Shown here one piece after another: positions 1-4,548 of a stretch of DNA of 12,371 bases. Each line of letters starts with the position of its first letter. The first letter of the stretch is position 1. The stretch is from NCBI GenBank assembly GCA_001820255.1, contig MHPA01000009.1, forward strand, positions 1 through 12,371, read 5' to 3'. The stretch is from Candidatus Staskawiczbacteria bacterium RIFCSPLOWO2_01_FULL_38_12b. Its GTDB lineage: Bacteria > Patescibacteriota > Minisyncoccia > Minisyncoccales > Staskawiczbacteraceae. The notes under the pieces are model-generated. The model saw nothing but the letters and a program-made list of their open reading frames with translations. It had not been told where the DNA came from and did not search any database. The translations under genes and the position numbers were made by a program.

Positions 1-50
1 TATTTGGGGGTAATTATGCACAGGAGCGTGAGGGGTTACTGCAGATAATC

Positions 51-79
51 TTGACATTTAAATTTTTATATTATAGAAT
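51..79 (+). promoter_or_regulatory. Sigma70-type promoter for the 5' RNA locus
   Basis: A perfect -35 TTGACA at 51-56 is followed by a 17-base spacer and a -10 TAGAAT at 74-79 (5 of 6 consensus bases). Transcription would begin near 86. It reads into a stretch with no convincing protein gene that ends at terminator hairpins, so it most likely drives a non-coding or leader RNA. Confidence 0.7.
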
Positions 80-85
80 TACAGA

Positions 86-331
86 AGTTCATTTTCAGTC
101 CAGCTCATTCTTGCGGTGTTTGTTGCACAGTAAAGAGTGGGGCAAAAAGGGGTATTGCGATGATAGATCAGTTGCAAAGATTACTTAATTCTTTGGAAAA
201 TCCTCTTAACGAGGACGAAAGGTACAATACAAGGGGCCCAAGCTTACTCTTTTTACCCTTGGGCAAGACAGGGTCTTTATTATGTGTGGTGGCTCCACCA
301 TAGAAATAATCCCTGCCCACAAGGGTTTTTT
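86..331 (+). ncRNA. Candidate structured RNA of unknown family (about 245 nt)
   Basis: The unit is bounded by a consensus promoter and an intrinsic terminator. Inside are a small stem-loop (TCCTC 201-205 with GAGGA 211-215) and a long 3' hairpin (256-325) whose tip is TGGTG-GCTC-CACCA. Segment CTTGGGC (258-264) can pair either upstream with GCCCAAG (236-242) or downstream with GCCCACAAG (316-324). The two pairings exclude each other, as in attenuators. No plus-strand gene follows, so a leader for a nearby gene is not evident. I looked for RNase P, tmRNA, SRP RNA and T-box signatures and did not find them. 6S RNA cannot be excluded by eye. A 47-codon ORF at 160-303 overlaps it but looks non-coding in its second half. 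Confidence 0.45.
256..331 (+). terminator. Intrinsic terminator with long extended hairpin
   Basis: CCCTTG (256-261) and GGCA (262-265) pair with TGCC and CAAGGG of 314-325, leaving a two-base bulge. The stem is followed directly by six T (326-331). An inner stem (CAGGG 269-273 with CCCTG 311-315) and a tip hairpin extend it. Confidence 0.65.
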
Positions 332-463
332 ACAAAAGCTTCACAAGTCCACTCGCAGTCGTTATAGGGCTGGGGCCAGCATGATTAAGCCCAAGGTAAA
401 CTGATTTTTCCCAAAACTCCAAGGAAAGATGCGGCCATTGCTAAATTGCAGTGGCCATTTTTT
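332..463 (+). ncRNA. Possible second RNA or 3' extension of the 5' RNA, ending in a terminator
   Basis: This stretch has no protein gene but ends at its own plus-strand terminator, so some plus transcript must reach it. It contains the interleaved pairings GGGCT (367-371) with AGCCC (386-390) and GCTGG with CCAGC, and a further copy of GCCCAAG at 387-393. No promoter of its own was recognised. It may be a read-through extension of the upstream RNA, giving a total of roughly 378 nt. Family unknown. Confidence 0.3.
433..463 (+). terminator. Intrinsic terminator, plus-strand specific
   Basis: GGCCATTGC (433-441) pairs fully with GCAGTGGCC (448-456) around a 6-base loop, with one G-U pair, and is followed by A and six T (458-463). 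Read on the minus strand the wobble becomes an A-C mismatch and no T tract follows, so it is not the terminator of pyrD. Confidence 0.7.
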
Positions 464-484
464 ATAAAGTTTTATAGATATATT

Positions 485-1606
485 TTATGCCTCTATTCCC
501 ACCGCTTGGCTGATATTTTGATAACCGTCTTTACTAAGCATTAAAGCCAACTCGTCATTGATTTGCGAAACCAATTGAGGGCCTTCATACACCAGGCCGG
601 TGATAAGCTGAACCAGGTGTGCGCCTAGTTTTATTTTTCGGTACGCATCACTGGTGCAAAAAACGCCACCACAGCCGATAATCTTTATGCGTGTGCCATA
701 TTTTTTAAAAACCAAAGCGATTAATTCGTCGGATCGTTGCTGGCAGGGAAGTCCGCTGAAATTTCCCACGGGGAATTTTTTTACTTCATCGCTTTGCAAT
801 ACGGGGTTTTGGCGATTATTTTGCAGGTTGCCAAAAATAACGGCTTTAATACAAGAGTATTTTATAATAACGTCCATCATTTTAATAACTTCTTGGTCTG
901 TTTTGGTTATCGGCATTTTTATGAATATGGGCCGCAACATATTCAAAGATTGCACCGCCGCCAACAGTTCTTCTAAATGGGTTGGCTGATAAAATTCTAT
1001 AGATCCCATTAAATTAGGGCAACTGATGTTAAGTTCGTAGTAGGCAAATGGCACGCCCGATGCCTCCGCTTTTATAAATCCCAATGCCACATCATTTACC
1101 GCTTCTTGCTGGGTTTTGATGCCGGCAGTATTGGTTTTACCGATGCTCACCCCAACCGGATAGGCAAAAGATTTATTTTGTAATGTTTGAAGCGTAGCCT
1201 CAACGCCCGAATTTTTAAATCCTTTGTTTACCATCAGTGATTTGGAGCGAGGCAGGCGCCCTAGCATCGGGCCAAAGTTGCCTTGGCAGGCTTGGTTAGT
1301 TAGGGTGCCGATACTGCCAAATCCAAACCCCAGCGCCGGTAGAATTTGCGTCAGCTCGGCTTTGTAATCAAATCCCGCCGCAAGTCCGATGGGGGAAAAA
1401 AATGATATGCCAAAAATTGTTTGGCTAAGTGCAAGATTTTTTCGGGAGAACGCCAGCGCTAATATTTTTTTAGCAAGCGGGGATTGGCCCAAACTTTTTC
1501 CGATAGCCGTGGCTCGGGCATGGACGATTTCCGGATTGATTAAAAATAATATCCGCTTGGTGATATGTTTGTAGAAAAAATGCACAGCGGCGTTGAATAT
1601 TTTCAT
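485..1606 (-). CDS. pyrD: Dihydroorotate dehydrogenase, class 2-like (quinone type)
   Basis: Oxidises dihydroorotate to orotate in pyrimidine synthesis. Class 2 enzymes use FMN, pass electrons to quinone and attach to the membrane by an N-terminal helical extension. Visible from the N-terminus are that extension with an INPE..HARA segment (LDPERAH in E. coli), then GLAAGFD (about 74-80), GTLTNQ..GN, GRLPRSKSLMVNKGF, SIGKTN, NISCPN, FSGLP and IIGCGG..S..DAY, ending with LVQLITGLVYEGP. The active-base position is Cys (Cys196 in NISCPN), as in class 1 enzymes; E. coli class 2 has Ser there. Start: I chose the ATG at 1606 because it already leaves about eleven more residues before NPE than E. coli. 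An ATG at 1633 and a TTG at 1639 are in-frame alternatives. A remnant repeat end (1646-1663) lies just upstream. Identity is firm; the subclass rests on motifs. Confidence 0.92.
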   Translation of the reverse strand: MKIFNAAVHFFYKHITKRILFLINPEIVHARATAIGKSLGQSPLAKKILALAFSRKNLALSQTIFGISFFSPIGLAAGFDYKAELTQILPALGFGFGSIGTLTNQACQGNFGPMLGRLPRSKSLMVNKGFKNSGVEATLQTLQNKSFAYPVGVSIGKTNTAGIKTQQEAVNDVALGFIKAEASGVPFAYYELNISCPNLMGSIEFYQPTHLEELLAAVQSLNMLRPIFIKMPITKTDQEVIKMMDVIIKYSCIKAVIFGNLQNNRQNPVLQSDEVKKFPVGNFSGLPCQQRSDELIALVFKKYGTRIKIIGCGGVFCTSDAYRKIKLGAHLVQLITGLVYEGPQLVSQINDELALMLSKDGYQNISQAVGIEA

Positions 1607-1645
1607 AGGTTTCTTTATAATTGCCAAATACATTTTCAAAAATAA

Positions 1646-1663
1646 ATTTCGTAATTGAAAGTA
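1646..1663. repeat. Solo terminal-repeat remnant of the CTTTGAATTACGAAA family
   Basis: TTTCGTAATTGAAAGTA (1647-1663) matches the right-hand terminal repeat TTTCGTAATTCAAAGTA of the large palindromic elements with one mismatch. No partner arm lies next to it, so it looks like a leftover end. It sits directly upstream of the pyrD start. Confidence 0.5.
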
Positions 1664-1701
1664 TGTTTTATTCTCTCTTTTTTAGTTTAAAAATGCAAAT
1701 A

Positions 1702-1761
1702 AAAAAATACCATCTCTTACAGTTATTCAACGTTGAATAATTGCAAGAGATGGTATTTTTT
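1702..1761. terminator. 60-bp near-perfect palindrome, terminator-like on both strands
   Basis: The two 30-base arms (1702-1731 and 1732-1761) are complementary at 28 of 30 positions with no central spacer. Both outer ends are T tracts when read outward. It could stop transcription either way between the 1828-2130 gene and pyrD. It is larger than an ordinary terminator and may be a repeat element. Confidence 0.6.
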
Positions 1762-1767
1762 CTATAT

Positions 1768-1791
1768 AAAAAGCCAAGGTTTTTGCCTTGG
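1768..1791 (-). terminator. Intrinsic terminator of the 1828-2130 gene
   Basis: Read on the minus strand: CCAAGG, a 6-base loop, CCTTGG, then C and five T. It lies 36 bases past the stop codon of the upstream minus-strand gene, followed closely by the second hairpin at 1702-1761. Confidence 0.7.
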
Positions 1792-1827
1792 ACGGTATTG
1801 TTGCGCAACTTGGTTTAGGATGATCCC

Positions 1828-2130
1828 TTAATCAATATGCCAGAATCTTCGTTTGTTTTTTTGTTTGCCATCGGAGCCGTAAAATTTTAAATTTAAACAA
1901 TCTTTTAAATCGCTGATAAAGTGGCCTAGCCCGAATGAATATACATAAAGGCCGAATATGCTTTCAAACGCAAACAAGCCTACTGCCATAAGTATTAATC
2001 CGTAAATCCAATGGTCGGGCAGGTAGTGGGGGTCTCCAATCCAAAAATTAAGATAGTTGTCCGCCCACCTTCCAATAACATACCCAAAAAAACCCGATAA
2101 AAAAAAGTAAAGTAAGTTTATGCTTGCCAT
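1828..2130 (-). CDS. Small uncharacterised membrane protein (100 aa)
   Basis: I do not recognise a named family. Two hydrophobic segments (about residues 4-21 and 41-66) flank a polar stretch with GDPHYLPDHWIYGL. The last quarter, with LGHFISDLKDCLNLKFYG, is charged and probably cytoplasmic. Small proteins of this pattern (HWIYG...GLGxFISDLxDF) are, from memory, frequent in CPR genomes; function unknown. The ATG at 2130 has no Shine-Dalgarno, and a perfect TATAAT ends eight bases upstream (2143-2138). Transcription would therefore start almost at the ATG and the mRNA may be leaderless. It has its own terminator downstream. Gene reality is likely from the coherent membrane and charged-tail pattern. 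Confidence 0.75.
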   Translation of the reverse strand: MASINLLYFFLSGFFGYVIGRWADNYLNFWIGDPHYLPDHWIYGLILMAVGLFAFESIFGLYVYSFGLGHFISDLKDCLNLKFYGSDGKQKNKRRFWHID

Positions 2131-2143
2131 AACTACATTATAT

Positions 2144-2160
2144 TACTTTGAATTAAAAAC
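2144..2160. repeat. Solo left-type end of the CTTTGAATTACGAAA family
   Basis: TACTTTGAATTAAAAAC matches the left terminal repeat TACTTTGAATTACGAAAC with a small deletion. It lies in the promoter region of the 1828-2130 gene, next to its TATAAT box. Confidence 0.35.
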
Positions 2161-2230
2161 ACCATATCTCCGATTTCGCTCTAACTTAAAATTACCACCG
2201 TGCCGCATTTTAAATTAAAAATACATTTTA

Positions 2231-2410
2231 AGGGCTCATCCGTAAATAACTTCCCTAGATTACGTTCAATGCGCTTTGAATACGGGCATTACGATTGAAT
2301 AACACTTCTCATCGTACTATGGGTACGTTGAGAAGTGTTATGATTGAGTAATGGCTGTAGTCAAAGATGCAGTGGACATAAGGTGGGGAAGTTATTTACG
2401 GATGAGCCCT
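2231..2410. repeat. 180-bp palindromic element (type D) overlapping a gene end
   Basis: Perfect 25-bp terminal inverted repeats occupy 2231-2255 and 2386-2410 (outer sequence AGGGCTCATCCGTAAATAAC). A central hairpin pairs AATAACACTTCTCA with its complement and ends in CGTAC-TATGG-GTACG (2313-2327). There is no open reading frame of its own. The right repeat covers the last residues (Arg-Ala-His-Pro) and the stop codon of the minus-strand gene at 2396-2803. It fills the gap between that gene and the 1828-2130 gene, where no ordinary terminator is seen. Confidence 0.8.
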
Positions 2411-2803
2411 AAGATCAATTGCCATGCTGGCTACCAGCGCCGCAAGAGACACTATTACAATGAAAGCCGAATTAAGCCTGGCCTTTGAAGTAAGGCTGGT
2501 TTTTATCAAATAGGAAAGCGCTGACTTTTGGTCGCCATGAATATTACTTTCTTCAATCACGTTGATTAAGTTATACTCTTTTACCAGTTTTGCCCGCTTG
2601 TTTTCAATGTGGGCCCGATGCCAAAAATATAAAATAAAACCTACGGTTCCTGTGTACCAGGCGACTTTCACCCAAAAGGGGTATAAAAATGGGGTAATCC
2701 GGTAAGCAATGGTCGCCACAATTCCCGATATAAAGAAAAAAATCCGTAAAAATTGTGATCCAGGATGTATTTTTTGTGCGATAGCGAGTTGCTCTGATAA
2801 CAT
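2396..2803 (-). CDS. Uncharacterised membrane protein (135 aa), C-terminus formed by a repeat
   Basis: I do not recognise a named family. The chain has about three hydrophobic segments: residues 18-38 and 43-62 as a pair, then, after a charged middle (HRAHIENKRAKLVKEYNLI), a last one at about 111-130 preceded by TSLTSKARLNSAFI. Similar proteins appear common in CPR genomes, with unknown role. The final codons and the stop come from the right terminal repeat of the 180-bp palindromic element, so the natural C-terminus may have been replaced by insertion. The ATG at 2803 lacks a Shine-Dalgarno. A candidate promoter lies at 2854-2882. Confidence 0.75.
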   Translation of the reverse strand: MLSEQLAIAQKIHPGSQFLRIFFFISGIVATIAYRITPFLYPFWVKVAWYTGTVGFILYFWHRAHIENKRAKLVKEYNLINVIEESNIHGDQKSALSYLIKTSLTSKARLNSAFIVIVSLAALVASMAIDLRAHP

Positions 2804-2853
2804 AAGTATTAAATGGCAGTACCATTTTTTAGGTCGTAATCTAATTATATAAT

Positions 2854-2882
2854 ATTATAATACTAAAATACATATGTCGTAA
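2854..2882 (-). promoter_or_regulatory. Candidate promoter of the 135-aa membrane protein gene
   Basis: On the minus strand a TATAAT (2859-2854) sits 17 bases after TTACGA (2882-2877). The -10 is perfect and the -35 is poor. A second TATAAT follows at 2849-2844. The region is almost pure A+T, so chance matches are possible. Confidence 0.35.
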
Positions 2883-2896
2883 AAAAATATAATTTA

Positions 2897-2977
2897 CTTT
2901 GAATTACGAAATGTCCCGATATTATCGAGGATCCTCGATGCCCCTTATGGGGTATCGGGACATTTGGTAACTCAAAG
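2897..2977. repeat. 81-bp cruciform element of the CTTTGAATTACGAAA family
   Basis: The arms 2897-2921 and 2953-2977 are complementary at 23 of 25 positions and begin with CTTTGAATTACGAAA. Between them sit two further perfect hairpins side by side: a 16-base palindrome ATCGAGGATCCTCGAT (2924-2939) and CCCC-TTAT-GGGG (2941-2952). Folded, this gives a three-way, clover-like structure. It lies between two minus-strand genes and contains no ORF. Confidence 0.75.
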
Positions 2978-3004
2978 AATACGCCCCAAATTGCAAAAGG
3001 CAAC

Positions 3005-3034
3005 AAAAAAACAGGGTTTTTGACCCCGTTTTTT
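3005..3034 (-). terminator. Intrinsic terminator of the 7-TM protein gene
   Basis: On the minus strand ACGGGGT pairs with ACCCTGT across a 5-base loop, with one G-U pair, and is followed by a run of T (3011-3005, sharing the base of the stem). It begins 17 bases past the stop codon. The plus strand also ends in six T, so it may work both ways. Confidence 0.75.
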
Positions 3035-3045
3035 AATACTAATAC

Positions 3046-3756
3046 TTATTTGTTTCTAATGAATTTTACAATAGACAACTGGGCCAGTATGAAAAATATA
3101 ATAGCCGGAAGTATAATAAATTTTTCTACTAATTCAATGGTGTCGCCGCTGATTAAAAACAAATGAAATGTTTCGGTAAGGATTTCCCAAAGATGCTGGC
3201 TTCCCAAAAGGAACAAATAAATACCCATAAATGTCATACTTTTTCCTGCTTGGGGTCCTCCTTTAATATAAAATAAATAGCCTGCTCCGACAAAACCCAA
3301 TATGAATGCGACAAGATGATGCAAGCCGATGGTTTCAATAATTGACCCTGTTAGCATCGCATATAGAGCGTTATTTAAAATTGGCGCAATAATAAATAGG
3401 TTTAATGTAAATAACAGCATGGCGCCAAGCAAAAGGATATCTTTGGAATTAAATCCTTCCGGATTGGGCGACTCCATGTTCTTTTTTATTCTATATCCTC
3501 CCCAAATAAGGGAAATAAATGCCATATAAATGATGCCATGCCAAAAGATGTGGAGAGAAATATCTTCTAATTGAAGTTCGTATATAGAAACAAAAAGGCT
3601 TGAAAGGCCGACTAAAAAAAGGCTCATGCCAAACGATATAAAAACAATATTCATGATGCCTTTGCCGATTTTTTTTACCACATAGAGGTTAAGGGCCAGT
3701 CCTATAAGTATGCCAAGGTAAATTAAATATTGCATAACCTGATTTAAATCCAACAT
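3046..3756 (-). CDS. Uncharacterised seven-helix membrane protein with intramembrane histidines
   Basis: I do not recognise the family. Hydrophobicity suggests seven membrane helices: about residues 7-27, 34-57, 68-88, 105-125, 140-163, 173-193 and 210-232. Polar residues repeat inside or at the ends of helices: H69 and H73 in helix 3 (LHIFWH), E141 and H146-H147 in helix 5 (ETIGLHH), Q187-H188 and E191 in helix 6 (QHLWE), then E195 and H198. Such a set could bind a metal or heme, but that is inference. The ATG at 3756 is preceded by TATAAC at 3766-3761, so the transcript may have almost no leader; no Shine-Dalgarno is visible. Its own terminator follows. The gene is divergent from the signalling operon, with a 220-bp palindromic element between them. 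Confidence 0.8.
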   Translation of the reverse strand: MLDLNQVMQYLIYLGILIGLALNLYVVKKIGKGIMNIVFISFGMSLFLVGLSSLFVSIYELQLEDISLHIFWHGIIYMAFISLIWGGYRIKKNMESPNPEGFNSKDILLLGAMLLFTLNLFIIAPILNNALYAMLTGSIIETIGLHHLVAFILGFVGAGYLFYIKGGPQAGKSMTFMGIYLFLLGSQHLWEILTETFHLFLISGDTIELVEKFIILPAIIFFILAQLSIVKFIRNK

Positions 3757-3834
3757 AATAGTTATAGTTTTAATAGTTGTTAGTTTAACAATGATGTATA
3801 ACCAACAGCTATTAAACGAAAATTTTATAATGAT

Positions 3835-4054
3835 ACTTTAAATTACGAAACTCCTCGAGGCTATTTGCGCAGGGTCGCAAGGCGCAATTTGTCGCAACAA
3901 ATTCGCCCCGACCGAGAGAATTTTGGCGGTATGGGTGGAAAAATGTTTAAACGTAGCCACGCATACGTTTAACACATTTTTACGGCCATGCCGGCAAAAT
4001 TATCCGCAAAGAGCCCGAAAAGTCTTCTTCACATGGAGTTTCGTAATTTAAAGT
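3835..4054. repeat. 220-bp palindromic element (type A)
   Basis: Perfect 20-bp terminal inverted repeats are seen: ACTTTAAATTACGAAACTCC at 3835-3854 and its exact complement at 4035-4054. Inside, AATTTTGGCGGTATGG pairs imperfectly with GCCGGCAAAATT and its neighbours. An inner arm AAAATGTTTAAACGTA (about 3940-3955) pairs with 3964-3980, ending in an apex that opens with CGTA and closes with TACG. The element fills most of the 486-base gap between the divergent genes at 3046-3756 and 4243-4515. It has no ORF, no transposase and no clear target duplication. It is noticeably more GC-rich than its surroundings. Confidence 0.85.
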
Positions 4055-4125
4055 AATGTTAAGTAATTATATCATAGGCTTAAAAAATAGATAAACATAA
4101 GATTGTGGATAACTTATTTTTTGCT

Positions 4126-4154
4126 ATGTCACGGTGTTGTGTTATGATTATAAA
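4126..4154 (+). promoter_or_regulatory. Candidate promoter of the signalling operon
   Basis: ATGTCA (4126-4131, 4 of 6 matches to the -35) is 17 bases from TATAAA (4149-4154, 5 of 6). An alternative -10, TATAAG, lies at 4200-4205, nearer the first start codon. Neither is certain. Confidence 0.4.
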
Positions 4155-4206
4155 ATAGTAAAAATAAATGGTCGGATATCGTTAGTCATTATTAAAAAAT
4201 ATAAGC

Positions 4207-4230
4207 ACTTTGAATTGTAAAATTCAAAGT
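4207..4230. repeat. Perfect 10-4-10 palindrome before the signalling operon
   Basis: ACTTTGAATT (4207-4216) and AATTCAAAGT (4221-4230) are exact complements around GTAA. The arms equal the outermost bases of the CTTTGAATTACGAAA elements, so this may be a deletion remnant. Its place just upstream of the first operon gene also suits an operator or a 5'-UTR hairpin. Confidence 0.6.
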
Positions 4231-4242
4231 AAACATAAAAAC

Positions 4243-4515
4243 ATGGAAAACGAAAATCAATATTTAGAGTTAATATCAGAAGTTATTGACAAGCAATCAA
4301 TAATTTTAGGGCCGGATATCGCAATTTTAAAAGCGCGAAATGTTACGGAGTTAGTTATAGATGACCAGGGCAAGGTGACAAAAATCAATGGAGATCCAGG
4401 GGTCGCTTTGCAAAAAATAGTTAACGTATATGTGGAGCTGTCCGGTATGATTGTGAAAAACGCATTGGGATCTATTTTTGAGAAATATCCTAATGTTAAA
4501 AAAATCAATCTTTAA
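4243..4515 (+). CDS. Small soluble protein of unknown function, first gene of the signalling operon
   Basis: A 90-aa protein without membrane segment or signal peptide; I do not recognise the family. The first half (LISEVIDKQSIILGPDIAILKAR) is followed by a beta-hairpin-like stretch (LVIDDQGKVTKINGDPG) and an amphipathic helix (ALQKIVNVYVELSGMIVKNALGSIFEKYP). The start is taken at ATG 4243. A TTG at 4210 would extend the frame but lies inside the perfect palindrome at 4207-4230. The gene ends 33 bases before the histidine kinase on the same strand and is probably co-transcribed, so it may be an accessory or sensory partner of the kinase (inference). No strong Shine-Dalgarno is seen. Confidence 0.75.
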   Translation: MENENQYLELISEVIDKQSIILGPDIAILKARNVTELVIDDQGKVTKINGDPGVALQKIVNVYVELSGMIVKNALGSIFEKYPNVKKINL

Positions 4516-4548
4516 ACAATTAGTTGGGTTGGTCTAACGAGATAACAG

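Noticed and set aside
160..303. A 47-codon ORF (MIDQLQRLLNSLENPL...) with AAGGGG eight bases upstream of its ATG
   Set aside because: The first 20 residues could form an amphipathic helix, but the rest is encoded by the terminator hairpin and palindromic RNA stems and does not look like protein. Kept only as an alternative to the RNA call.
86..463. RNase P RNA, tmRNA, SRP RNA or T-box leader
   Set aside because: Size would suit some of these, but the RNase P GAGGAAAGTCC core, the tmRNA ends, the SRP GGAAGGAAGCAGC loop and the T-box AGGGTGGNACCGCG motif are all absent.
3835..4054. Integron attC sites or CRISPR repeats as explanation of the palindromes
   Set aside because: No GTTRRRY-type core sites, no integrase and no regularly spaced direct repeats are present.
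3829..4060. Target-site duplications around the type A element
   Set aside because: The flanks (AATGAT left, AATGTT right) are similar but do not form a direct repeat touching both ends, so no duplication is claimed.
4104..4112. Perfect DnaA box (TTATCCACA on the minus strand) in AT-rich DNA
   Set aside because: Only one copy is seen, no dnaA or dnaN gene is near, and a single 9-base match in 12 kb is not unlikely by chance. Not called an origin.
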